This document shows positions 45,551-56,628 of a stretch of 64,000 nt of DNA, one piece after another. The notes beneath the pieces are model-generated. The model saw nothing but the letters and a program-made list of their open reading frames with translations, was not told where the DNA came from and searched no databases. The stretch lies in contig NC_012873.2 in NCBI RefSeq assembly GCF_000003195.3, positions 17,670,010-17,734,009 on the forward strand, read 5' to 3'. The stretch is from Sorghum bicolor. Lineage: Eukaryota > Streptophyta > Magnoliopsida > Poales > Poaceae. Each line of letters opens with the position of its first letter. The stretch's first letter is position 1. The position numbers were made by a program, and so were the translations under genes.

Positions 45551-47059
45551 ACCAATAATGTCAAGGTACTACCCCCCTTAAAATGAGATAGGTAGGGGGA
45601 TAGTATGGACTAGCTCTTCATATACTGTCTAGATAATTCACATCATATGGTCTTTTAAAATCACTGTACCAAGTCTCCTGATCTAGAGTTGGTTTCATCG
45701 CTACGTTCCAACTATTGGTACCTCTATCAGAGTTGAATTGCTTTGCTCTCACATCCCATGTATAACTTCGTAGACTTTGGTGTCACCTGATTCTCCTAAG
45801 CACCACTTCCAAGCTATGAGTACCAGCAAATACCTGTATCTCCATCCATATTATCACACTTCAATGGAATAATTTATTGTATCAAAACCCAAATTTTCCA
45901 AACACTTGAGGTCCTTATCGATGATCCAACACTTCTCCTTGTAACTCCTTTGATAAGACTACCCCCCTTAGAAAAGGTAAACTAGGGGATTAAATGGATA
46001 GTTTGGTCCATCTTTCAAGTGAGTTCCAGATCTTCTAATACCGAAGAGAATCTCATGTGCACTGATATGTACAAGAACTCTGAAATTCCTCATAACACGA
46101 GAAACACCAACGCAGTAAAATAGGCATAACTCCTTTTCTGTTAATCCAATAAGGTCTTAGCTGATACCGTTAGAAACCCTATCAAAATCCCTACAACTTT
46201 CATATAGAAGGCTTCATTAGTTTCTGTCATTAAACCTAGGTAAAACAGCCATACATGATATCCATCCCGACAATGTCTCAGCATCGGTGCAGCAACTTGC
46301 AGAAGTCATATCTCGAGTTACTTAGATCATATGGGGACGAGTCTTACATGGTTGAAAAGCTTATGAAGTCCTCCACAACTTCTGTAAATCCCACTTTTCC
46401 AGATTCTGATGTTTAGTTGGCTGAAAAGTAGGAATTAACTAGAACTGTCCAGATTTTGAACTGTGCACCAACAGCAACGTATAGATGTCATAACTCAAGT
46501 TCTATTAATCCGATAAAGTTTCAGTTTGCATCGTTGGAAAGCTTATCAAATGACCTAAAACTTTATTATAGAACCTTTTCCCAAATTCCGGAGTTACATT
46601 TGTCCAAAACAGTAGGCAACTGAAACTGGTCCTGATTCCTGACAGCTCAACTGTACCATCTTGTGATTTTCATAGTTCCCAAACCACAACAGCTATGGGG
46701 GTGATTCTTGCGGTCCGAGAAGGATCTTGATGTCTACTATCACCCAGAATTTTCACATGATTTTATGGTCCTCCAGGAATAGGGATTTTGAACTAAAGAA
46801 TACAAGTTGCTCCCAAAAGACAAGGACAAAGAAACAAGAGAAACTAAAACCCAACTATTTATTTCATTAATCCTTATACCTTAGGCCTGTAAACTAAATG
46901 AAGTTGTGGAGAAACCCACAAGATCATTGCGCTCATTACAAAAATCCAACTCAAACATAAGCACCAAGACAAACCAACCAAACATTAAAGGCTCACAAAG
47001 CACACATATATGACTAAACTCAACTTTTGCCACTAACGTTTATTACAAAGGGGGACTTC
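45551..47059 (-). other. Unassigned internal region with diverged repeats
   Basis: No coding sequence that I can recognise. PPT-like blocks (TACCCCCCTTA on the plus strand) recur at 45569-45580 and 45959-45970. Three diverged repeat units of roughly 180-200 bp lie at about 46105-46690, each with CATAACTC-like, TTAATCCGATAA-like and GGAAAGC-like words in the same order. Confidence 0.45.
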
Positions 47060-47818
47060 CTACTTCTTAAACATGGTGTGACTACAACGGCATCTAGGGT
47101 AGCATCTCTTGCGTGGAGTTAGGTGAGGTATGTCCTCCACCTCATTGATCTTAGGTAATCCACCACGACTTCTCCACTCATCAATCTCATCAAGGGCTTC
47201 CTCATAGTGTTGCCATACTTCTGCCAATTCCAGTTGACTATCTTCTAGCTTTTGATGCATGACTTGGATAGTCAAAGCCATCTCCTTTAGTTGTTCATTC
47301 TGCTCCAAGTAGGGGTCAGCCATCACACATTGCAAATTGCTTGGTGGACGACGAGGTAGATACTTTTGTTTGTCATTCTTCCTCTCTTCGCAGTGCTTTC
47401 CATGATATGCCAGAAGAGCTTGATGGGCAGCATCAGATATGCTAGCATGCTTGCTGAAACGGTCACTGGGAGACGAATGAATGGATTCCACCACGCATGA
47501 ACCAGTAAACTCATTCCACCTTGTGATGTGTGCTTCTGTGCTCCAGTGGCTCTCATACTTAGGATGAGTCCACTTAGTGCACTTATACTCCACCTTGGCT
47601 TGCTGTTCAGGATAATGGTCTTGTAGTATACGCACAAGCCGAGGGTGAAAGAAATCTTCCCCACTAAAGGATGTGGTAAAGTACTCCTTTCGCCAACCAA
47701 TATGTCTTGATGGGACAGGGCGAGCTTCCTCATACTCTGGTTCCGTTAAGCCATAGATACCCCGAGTTAGGCATGGTCTTCCAGAGTTGCTGCAAGCAAT
47801 CTTCTCGTTACGAACCAT
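47060..47818 (-). CDS. ORF0 protein of the decayed Tekay-like element
   Basis: 252 codons, open from ATG 47818 to the stop at 47060, although pol is ruined. ATG directly follows TTCCATAG on the minus strand, the same acceptor-like context as ORF0 of the young element (TTTCCATAG|ATG). Residues about 57-140 again suggest helix (RLVRILQDHYPEQ), strands rich in aromatic residues (KVEYKCTKW, HWSTEAHIT, SCVVESI) and a closing helix (ISDAAHQALLAYHG). A coiled coil follows (about 172-215; NEQLKEMALTIQVMHQKLEDSQLELAEVW is its core, positions 47330-47230). The C-terminus is basic with four Cys/His residues. Function unknown; sequence identity to the first ORF0 is low, so homology rests on position and architecture. 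Confidence 0.6.
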   Translation of the reverse strand: MVRNEKIACSNSGRPCLTRGIYGLTEPEYEEARPVPSRHIGWRKEYFTTSFSGEDFFHPRLVRILQDHYPEQQAKVEYKCTKWTHPKYESHWSTEAHITRWNEFTGSCVVESIHSSPSDRFSKHASISDAAHQALLAYHGKHCEERKNDKQKYLPRRPPSNLQCVMADPYLEQNEQLKEMALTIQVMHQKLEDSQLELAEVWQHYEEALDEIDEWRSRGGLPKINEVEDIPHLTPRKRCYPRCRCSHTMFKK

Positions 47819-47996
47819 CTATGGAATTAGACCAAGAGAGAGTTAGAATAGAAGCAATACTTTTAGAAAAGAATTAGGTGACAGAAGCATAAGAATTTTA
47901 GCAATAGCAAGGGTGAGATAGTAAGCAAGAATGTAGTGAAGCAAAGATGACTAAAACGACCATTACTATCTAGGCTTGCATCCTACAGTCAGCATT
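47819..47996 (-). other. Leader of the decayed Tekay-like element
   Basis: 178 bp between primer site and ORF0, no ORF; pyrimidine-rich on the minus strand toward ORF0. Confidence 0.4.
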
Positions 47997-48008
47997 GCTC
48001 TGATACCA
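47997..48008 (-). other. Primer-binding site (initiator tRNA-Met)
   Basis: Minus strand TGGTATCAGAGC, the standard chromovirus site, three bases from the LTR end. Confidence 0.85.
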
Positions 48009-48011
48009 CTT

Positions 48012-51000
48012 TGTAGCACCCGGTTTTAAGAACAAAACCAGATACACACCATATGTGAGCCCAGGAAGTCAAATCTCACATATAGCCACAAATAGGGGTA
48101 ATATCAATAGACAATGCTTATATATAACGAACTTAGCATAAAAGATATAACCTTAGATAGCAAACAGCGGAAAGACACTCCGTTCTTCAGGTGAAAGCTC
48201 CAAATCCATAAGGACAACTGACTGGTTGAGCACAGGCCTAAAATCTTTTCCAAGCTTGCAATATGGTACCCATCCAGGATTTTTATCCAAATAAAATGTA
48301 AAGGCAAGCGTAAGTACATCTCGTACTCAGCAAGAATAACATAGGGTTCATGAGGCTCAAAGGCTAGACACTGGTTGAACTGCATGTAGCTTTTAGTTGT
48401 CACAGTTTTAGCATATGAGTAGCATCAAGTTGTCAAATCCCGTATTAAACTCATGATTAGGTAAAGTGAATAAAGAATAGCATAAACAACATATTAACAA
48501 TAATAACATTAATGGTTTGCCATTAGTGATCATTTTTTCTGTATTGGTCCAAGGCCGCTCGTGACCGTGAGCACGGCTGATATATCAGTTTTACACTCTG
48601 CAGAGGTTGTACACTTTCACTGTGAGTCATGATTTACTCTTTCCCCCGAGGCCCGTCAACCTCTTAGCCCACTACCAAGGAAGACCGGCAGGGTTCACTA
48701 TGAAGCCTTTCAAAGGTTCGTCTAACAAGTTAGGACCGCTTGTTTTCTTTAGTAGTCTGTGTAACTCACCCGCAGGAATCCACGGTCTGCTATCCCCCAT
48801 TTGTGCCACAAGGGTAACCACTAACAAGCTAGAAAAGGCCATCATACTGAGCTAAAGCCAGAGCCATGTAGCCCTCACAGTTGTACTGTATGTCCCGGAT
48901 GGTCAGATACAGATAAGTCCTTAAGGAGAGAAACCAGAGCACCATAAGGTAGACCAATGCTCCGGCCCTCTTTTCCAAAGTTGCTAAAAAGTCATATTTT
49001 AATGTTTATTGCATATTCCATTAAACAAATTACAAGATCATGGTTTAGTGGAGCACTAGCATAAGCTACCCAATGCAAAACCATAGGTGACAAGGTATGA
49101 GATCAATACTAGGAAATCCTTAGCAAGGAGAAACATGCAATATGAATTGTCTGATTAAAGTTATTAGGAAATAAGGATGATCCTATGCTATACTTGCCTT
49201 GAAACTCAGATCCTTCTTTTGGTTCCAAACCTTCCACAATCTGCTTCTTGAACACCACGTAAAAGCTCACCGACTAAACTCAGTCGTCACATCAACAACA
49301 ATCATCCAGAGGCAATCATACAAAGCAAAACAAACATATAATTAGAACAATACACCAACAGTAGCAAATAAAGATAAAAAGTTTATAAAACAAATCTACA
49401 TCGCTCTACGATCACACAGACGTAAAGATCACGAAAATCGGAGCTATAACGAAGAAGTTATGATTTTCCTAAGATTTCCTTTAATAAAATAATAGATTAA
49501 AACTAAGTTCAGATTTAAAAATTTGGAAGCATGTATAACAGAGCTACTAATCTATAGATTACGCAAAAACGAATCTAACGCAATTTGAACGGATCAAATC
49601 GGAGTTAAAACGAAGAATATATGAATTTTCTAAGATTTTCTGTAGAAAAACAATTAATTAGATTGGGTCACGGAATTAAAAAGTTTCAACTGAGAAAACA
49701 GTGTTACTAACACGTAGATCTTTTGAATACAAAACCAACGCAATTTGAACGAGTCAAAACGGAATTGAGATGAATATTTTATGAGTAAAACAAATCCAGT
49801 GGCAATGTGGTAATTTGCTGAAAACGTATTTTTGAATAAAACCAGCACGGAGTACGTTTTTAAGCTATGAAAGCGTATTTTTAATCTGAGCGGACGGGAA
49901 TACTCTTTCAGAGTTAGGAAGCGTATTCTGGAAATCCGCAAAGGACTGCGGGTTTACTCTTTAAAAACATTGGGGTTTCTTTTGCAAAATTCATGGCCGA
50001 AGGGGTATCCTTCGATTTAGGCCGTCGGATCGCGAATGGGTGGCTAAGATTAGATCGGGGGGAAGAGAGAAGACCGCTGGCCGGAGCTGGGGTAGGCCGC
50101 GGCGGCGCCATGGCCGGAGTTGGCCGGCGTTGCTCAATCGAGCGACTCAAAGCGCTAGAACGTGAACCAAAAACACCAGGACATGGAGAAACTTACCGCG
50201 AGCTCACCTATGGCTAAAACGGAGTCGAGGAGCGGCTCGGGCACGCTCGCGAAGTAGGAAGGCGGACGGCGACCTCTGTGAAAGTTCGGCGAGGTTACAC
50301 GGAGCATAGAGAGCATGAAAACGCGAGAAAGAAAGCTTGGCGGTGTCGCAAGCACGATAAGAAGCTCGATATGGAGCTTACGGGGGCAAAGCTACGGCAC
50401 TGCGGAATTTCGAGCGCGGCGCGGATCTCGGCGGCGTTCTATGGCTCGGCTGCGGCGGCTGCTCGACCTAGAGTTGGGGCAGTGGGGTTTGGCGGAGCTG
50501 TGGCGCTATTTAAGGCCCCCTCGGCGTGCGGGGCAAGCCAACCACGAGGATCACGCGCGGCCGTTGCTCAAACTCGGGCAGAATCCGACTCCGTCACGAG
50601 GTGGAAGAAAGCCCTGATAGGTGGGCCCCACCTGTCTGCGACTCAGGGCGCGGGACCTGCTTGTCAGTGGAAGGAGAGAGGGGAACGGATGCTGGCGCGG
50701 GGGGGGAAAAGCTGGGTTGCGGCTCCTGCGCGCCTTGGGCCGAGAAGAAGAAGAAAAAGGGGGGGGGGAGGAAGGATCTGGTCCTTCGGGCCGAATTCAA
50801 TGAGAGGGAGGAGGAGAAAATAAATCTCTTTTGTTTCTTTTAATACTATTTCAAATTTAATTTTGAAATCTGTTTGAAACATATTTTTGAACCTTAGTCA
50901 AAACCACTCATTACAATAAATCAAATGCAAAGACATGAATGCTCAAACAAGTTACTAGCTCCTATGGTAAATTTTAATTTAAAGAAAAATATTATTTTTC

Positions 51001-51079
51001 CTATATTTTATGAGCACAAAAATACACAATTAAAACCATTTCTCCTATTTTGGAAACGTGCAAATTTTAGCGTGTTACA
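48012..51079 (-). repeat. 5' LTR of the decayed Tekay-like element
   Basis: 3068 bp, plus-strand TGTAGCACCC...GTGTTACA. Keeps the two segments deleted in the other LTR. GC-rich block 49990-50810. Confidence 0.88.
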
Positions 51080-51084
51080 CCATA
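51080..51084. repeat. Target-site duplication of the nested Tekay-like element, right copy
   Basis: CCATA, same as 40880-40884. Confidence 0.85.
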
Positions 51085-51416
51085 TCTCGTTAGCAGGAAG
51101 GATAGGGTTTATAGGTGCGGGTTGAACATCCTCTGTGGTGTCTAGATTCCGTTAGCCTCCCAAATAGAACAGTAAATCATCCTTACCAAGGTTAGAAGGA
51201 GATTACGGTTGTAGTCTTCTCTATTTATCACTCACATCGAGAAACATTCTTTGTTGCCTAAAGGGTTAGTAGTAATAGACCGGGTTAGTCAAATGCACTC
51301 TTTCTCCTAGTGGTAAAAAAATAAATACGATACTCTGGATAACTTCCCGGGTGAAGTGCTCACCGATATCCGTGCGCTTGCGGATCAATTCCTTATTGCG
51401 TTCCCAAATATCAACA
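51085..51416 (+). repeat. Solo Athila-like LTR, right part
   Basis: Continues 40884 without loss and ends ATATCAACA. No primer site or interior follows: the next bases are the duplication GGGGT and then element B sequence. Confidence 0.85.
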
Positions 51417-51421
51417 GGGGT
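51417..51421. repeat. Target-site duplication of the solo LTR, right copy
   Basis: GGGGT, same as 40001-40005. Confidence 0.85.
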
Positions 51422-51847
51422 TAGTCCAACAAAATATCCAATATCTACTATAGCATACCATCGGCTCAAAAATTAATCTAGACACTATGTCTAATTTGAT
51501 TTAGGAGGGCATTTTAACCTAAGCACCATGCTTAATTTAAAATCCCTTAGAAGTAAGATCATCATTCCTAAACTAAGCACCATGTTTATTTAAGAGATAA
51601 ATGAAACTACTCCAAACCTAGACATATACTGAAGCAAATAAAGGTAGCATGGGAGCATTTATAGAGATCTACTCAAGTGGAGATGAAGTAGTGTGATTAG
51701 TATTTAACAAATTGAGCATTTCTCAAAGGTAGGGACAACCAACATAGCAACATGACAAATGATGTTTTTATGTAAAGTACTCTACCAAGCTTAAATTTTG
51801 CAAAATTCAAGTTTGGATGAATTTAATTCAATGTTGTATGATGATTG
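51422..51847 (-). other. Noncoding region of element B after the solo LTR
   Basis: Aligns with 13577-13955 of element A (TAGTCCAACAAAATAT at the start, AATTCAATGTTGTATGATG near the end). No gene. Confidence 0.65.
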
Positions 51848-52564
51848 CGTTGATGCAAAAGTGGATCTGCAAACACAAAGGGCTAATACCCGATTTCAAA
51901 CGTTAAGGCGTGCCAGCCGATTTGACCTTACTATCGGCAAAGGTGATAACTCGAATACTTTGGTTCCGACAACAGCGATGCGCCCGGATGCCACGGCCAA
52001 GAGGTATTCACGCGGAACTCGAGAATACGCCGAGCTTAAGTCGACGAATTCCTAAGAACTCGTAATAGAAAGGAAAATATAACGAAGTCGTCAAAAAAGT
52101 AGATGCTGGAATATGAGTAAAAACTTGTGTTTGATTGATTGATAGATTGTTCATTACAAGGCCCTAGGGTCTACATTTATACCCTGCTCAAAGAGCTACA
52201 ATCAGACACGACTAGGACTCGAATTCCAAATTAAACAGAATCCGTATACAAAACGATTTAAATAACTAAGAAAAACACAGAACTAGCCTTCCGTGACAAA
52301 CCGGGACACCACCATGGACCAATCGGCAACCTTAACGTTCTCCTTCCGAGTCATCGGCAGACTCCTCATCGTAGCCATCGGCAAAGGCTAACGCTGACCA
52401 TCGGCATGAACGCGTCACCACTCATGGACTTAGTCACATTCAGCTGTCTCTTCATCGGCAACCACCTTCATCGGCAACTCCACTGCAGACCAGTTACTAT
52501 TGCCCCATCTTGCCGATCTATACTCTACCGATCCCTGGGTACGTGTCCAAAAATGGTGTCAACA
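51848..52564 (-). repeat. 3' LTR of Tat-2 (717 bp)
   Basis: Inverse of 23722-24437 with many substitutions. Plus strand ends GTGTCAACA at 52564; the other end is CGTTGATGC, so the terminal base has changed. 52565-52579 (CATGCCCCCCAATTT) is the polypurine tract on the minus strand. Confidence 0.82.
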
Positions 52565-52579
52565 CATGCCCCCCAATTT

Positions 52580-53121
52580 CGGAGTATAAAACCATTAATG
52601 CTCCGAAATTCTCTGCAGTAATGATGCCTTTCCGCAATTAATCCTCTCAATTTGGTAACCGACCGTTGAAGTCGAGCAACTCTGGCCCGATCCTTCTGCA
52701 GATTCCTCGAATTCCTCAACCTCCCAAACTAGACATCTCCACTTTATTCGCCCATCGGCAATATTGCCGTTAAAGGGAGCTGCCGATGGACCGACCAGGA
52801 AATCCCGCACAGTGAAATATCTCCAGATTATGACCGCTTCCTGTCAAATCACCTGCACAATCCCTTGATTACCGTGCGAACAGTTACCATATCCACCTGA
52901 GTATCCTTGGATTTCACGGATACGGCGAAGAAATAAGTCAGATTTGCCCTTGCCCGTTTTGTCCTATAAATAGTTCCATCTCGGGTACTCCTTCTTCATC
53001 GCATCATTCTACATCCCCAACTTTGCTTTTCTGGCGGCGGCACTGTTCGAGAGCCCCAAGAACTCCAACAAGAACCTCCTCCAACAACCCCCAAGTTCTC
53101 AATCTTCTCCCCTGCGAGGAG
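52580..53121 (+). promoter_or_regulatory. Promoter and leader of the Tat-2 antisense gene
   Basis: TATAAATA at 52965-52972, 150 bp before ATG 53122, as in Tat-1. The short ORFs here are not conserved between the copies. Confidence 0.6.
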
Positions 53122-56100
53122 ATGGCCATCAACTTCGTCGTTCCTGAGGTCAGCGTACTATTCTTTTTCCTGCACTTTCATTGTATGCCTGTTTATCCGC
53201 AGTCTATCTTACTGAATTCTTTTTTTTCTTTTTGTTCTTCTTTTTGCTCCCAAAAATTTCTAGGATTTGGCCAATAAAATCGTTATTCCTACCGATCAAC
53301 CCCACCTTCAATGCCTTGGTCCACTAGGAAATTTGGATCCCACCGATCTTATAAATGCGGAGACAAACAGAATCCCTTTTAGAGACGAGAATTTCTCTTT
53401 AGATCTATGGAAGGATGCTTTCCGTTCCTGGCCCAATCCTACCAAGGGATGGAAAGATTGGTTCCTGAGAGTCAGTAACTCAAATGAGGTCCAATGGGGT
53501 GAACGGAAACTGGATCAGTGCATCAGATTGTCTCTTGCCGATATGCAGAGAAACGAGTCGTTACTGATAGCTGCCTCAAACTTTTGGTCAGACACACTTA
53601 ATGATTTTCTTTTCGGCCATGACCCCGCTTCTCCCACTCTTGCCGATGTGCTTATGCTCACTGGCTTAGATGTATCCACTGCCGATAGTAGTCAAATATT
53701 TGACACCCAACCTAGCGCTAAGGTGGAAACTCGCTCTATCGGTGGCTGGTCTGGGTAGATTCAGAAGTACCGTAGAACAGGGCCTATCAACATAAAGGAA
53801 CAGACCACCTTCCTGAACATGTGGTTAGACAAATTTGTATTCTGCGGTCGATCGGCAGGGCCAACCTCTGTCTACCTATCGACAGTAGAGAGATTAGCCA
53901 ATGGTGGCCGATTTCCCCTCGGCCGATACCTGCTTGGTTCTGCCTATCATCTTCTCCATCAGGTAGCCCAGAAACTACTGCTTGGTCAGTCCATCGGCAA
54001 CTTAGGGGGCCCTTGGTGGTTCATCAACATGTGGCTTAGCCTCCATATGCACAAGCGACTGGGATTCGACCTCTTCGCACAGCGTTTCCCTAGGGATATA
54101 GCAGAGGATCATGAGTTGGATGAAGAAGAATCGGCAACCCGTCCTCCCTTAAACTATGGTGAAGCTGTCATAGCCTTGCCTGGTACTGGAGGCAACGGAG
54201 ATCAAGTCAGCCGATTCTTTTAGACTCTTTATGAGGGTTTGACCAAAGAGCAGTGAGCATGGATGCCTTATGAAGATCCAGACACCAGATTTCCTCTCAC
54301 CTTTCACCCCTTCGACGATGCTCTCAATAAAGATCATGATGTGATGATGGCACTTATCACTCCAAGAGCTATACCAGTAAACTTCTTTGGCAGTGGGAAA
54401 GCCTCCAACCAAACCTATGAATTCTACAACCCATCGGCACTAGCCCGTCAACTAGCTTTTGGTCAGCTGCCGATTGCACTCTGTTATGCCGATGTGATAA
54501 AACCGAGGGAAACCATCACTAGTCTTCTCAAATGGACTAGAATAGCTCAATTGCCACCAAATGCCAACACAGATGCTGATCTATCAGATTGGATCCCGTC
54601 CCTCTTCATTACTCGGGCATAAAAACAATTGTGGGAAGAATGGAAAGAGCATTTGTTCTGCAAATCGGCTCTCACGTACCGCGGCATGATCGACCCCCAG
54701 TACAAAGTCCCCGACAATACTGTAAGTATTTCTAAACCGATGTACTAATCCTTTCACTTTTACTTCCATCGGTAACTCACTTTCTGTGTTACATTACAGG
54801 TTGATAACACTCCCCCATCGGTCAGCAGGAGTGGTAAGCCGATTGAGCTCCTTCCATCGGGTCCGATTTCTTTGATCGGCAACAACTCTCCATCCCTGGC
54901 CGCTATAATGCATCAGGGTGTACGTCTCAAGAAAGTCACCACCAAGCGGACGAAGGCATCTCCATCGGTAGCTGCCTCTACTTTAGCACAACCTTCAAGG
55001 TAAATTTTCGAATTCTTGTACCCATACCGATTCCATTCTTACATCTGTTACACTTGTACTCACAAATTTTCATTGTTGTATCAGCAAACTGGCACATCGG
55101 CAAAGACCAGAGGTGTGACTGCCAATGCCCCCCAGTCCAGCCAACCAAAGAGGAAAAGCTCCAAGAGTACCAGAACCCAGGCAAAGCGCCAGAGAACAGC
55201 AATACCTTCTCCTCCTCGAAGATCACCGATCTCGGTGGAATCTTCTCCCTCTTCTCCAGAAGTCCAAATACAACAAGCACCATTTCCCCCTCAGCCACAA
55301 GAAGAACCCCACACAGAACAACTCCTACTAGAGGAACCTCAGCTAGAAGACACATTGGCTGACGTGCACGAGAAAACCGCCGATCCAGCAAGCCTGATCA
55401 TAGCATCGGTAGTTTCCTCAATCCAGACAAGCACTGTACCCTCTCAAGGTAACATATTCTCTATGAAATCATTGCCGATGAACCTACTTTTCCCGTCTTA
55501 TAATTACTTCTGTTAATCTTTCAGCTGACATAGTCCCATCGGCAACCCCAGCCGATCAGCCCGTGGTTCCATCGGCATCATCTAGTCAGAGGCCAGAGAT
55601 TGCCCTAAAACAAGTAAGTTACCCAATCTATCTGTATTATTTATCAATACTTGACCATAGAATAACTTATTTTATTTCCTTTTCAGGAATAGGACTCTCC
55701 TGACAGTTTGTTCTCCTTTGCCATCGGCATCTCTGAAGATGAAGGCGAGGAGGCAAGTTCTTCTCGAGCTATTGGAATCTCATCGGCAGAAATCAGAGCA
55801 AAGTTAGAAGAATTGTCGGCCCTCCTTCACCAAGACATGGCCCAATTGGTCGACGACTCTAATCCAGCCAAGGCCTTGTTCAAGACTCTCAGAGGTCAAA
55901 TCTCTGCCGATGCCGAGGAAGTCCTTTTTCAGGCTGCACACCTAGAGAGTTGTCAGCTGCAGTATCAAAAGGCTGCCCAGCGTCTTGCCGATAGAGCTGC
56001 TCACGCTCAACTCTCAGAGGAGATGATGAAAGTGAAGCTCCTTGCCAATGAGAAGCATAAGAGCATCGGCATTCTGAAATCCTAAGGAGACGTACTGAAG

Positions 56101-56382
56101 CAGAAGATTTTTGATCTATTGGCGAGAAGGGAAGCTCTGTTGGCTGAACTCAGACAAGTGGAAGAAGCTCTATCCCAAGCCCAACAGGAAGAAAGCCAAC
56201 TGCCTGAAGCAATCGAAACTCTTGAACAAGAGCGAAACGTCCAGGCTCGTAAAGCACTGCAGATGAAGAAGAAGCTGAAGCCGGTGGAGGGCTCTGCCGA
56301 TGATGACATGAAGGAGATAGAAGAAGCCAACCAGATCCGTCTGCGCGCCATATCGACGATCCAGGCTTTGTTAAACATATGA
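53122..56382 (+). pseudogene. Antisense gene of Tat-2: plant-mobile-domain-like protein, six exons
   Basis: Exons: 53122-53154, 53264-54721, 54800-54999, 55085-55448, 55525-55613, 55687-56382; all introns GT...AG. Exon 1 encodes MAINFVVPEVS. Exon 2 (1458 bp) is the mobile-domain-like part. Exon 4 is basic, Ser/Pro/Gln-rich. Exon 6 is a coiled coil (VDDSNPAKALFKTL to the stop). Breaks: TAG 53756-53758, a TAG near 54222, a TGA near 54254, a TAA near 54620, a one-base deletion in exon 3 near 54990, TAG at 55690-55692 and a TAA in exon 6 near 56083. Tat-1 is open at most of these sites, and this copy is open where Tat-1 is broken at 22155. The ancestral gene was therefore intact. Confidence 0.8.
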
Positions 56383-56530
56383 ATTCCTCATCGACGGCAC
56401 ACTTTGCTCTTTTCTCTTAATTAATTTGGTCTAGCTGATAGGACTGTTATCGGCATCTTTTAGAAACACTAAGTCCGGCTCCAGACACAGTTTGATCCAG
56501 CCGATAGGAATGTTATCGGCACTTAAACTT

Positions 56531-56628
56531 TTATGCATCGACCCATATGCTCAGGTAATATTTCTTTAGATATTTGCCATTTAATGCCCTGGGAAATTCA
56601 ACTCCTTCGAGAGTTTCTAAGATATAGG
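56531..56628 (-). pseudogene. Last codons of Tat-2 pol
   Basis: Minus strand YILETLEGVEFPRAL...SIWVDA with stop at 56533-56531, like 19700-19795 of Tat-1. Cut at 56628. 56383-56530 is the spacer between the convergent genes; it holds a pair of hexamer sites in the same arrangement as 19806-19892. Confidence 0.75.

Larger units (their letters stand above)
40885..51079 (-). mobile_element. Tekay-like chromovirus, minus strand, decayed, inside the solo LTR
   Basis: 10195 bp bounded by CCATA on both sides. LTRs of 3027 bp (40885-43911) and 3068 bp (48012-51079); Met-type primer site 47997-48008; ORF0 47818-47060; decayed pol; hairpin and polypurine tract 43912-43950. The LTRs differ by scattered substitutions and two small deletions in the left copy (8 bp near 40942; about 36 bp near 41817). 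The internal part is only about 4.1 kb, so much of gag-pol is deleted. Confidence 0.88.
35579..51847 (-). mobile_element. Athila-like LTR element B, minus strand, interrupted
   Basis: 3' LTR (36917-35579), polypurine tract (36918-36932), about 3.1 kb of noncoding 3' region to 40005, a nested solo LTR with a further element (40006-51416), then 51417-51847. Tat-2 cuts it at 51847. The part with primer site and 5' LTR would lie beyond the window. Same family as element A (12738-16486), which lacks the solo LTR. Confidence 0.75.
51848..56628 (-). mobile_element. Tat-2, second copy of the Tat-1 family, minus strand
   Basis: 3' LTR 52564-51848, polypurine tract, antisense gene (plus strand 53122-56382) and the last codons of pol (minus, 56628-56531). 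The rest is displaced past the window by the pol-less Athila-like element inserted at 56629. Same hexamer enrichment as Tat-1. Confidence 0.87.
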
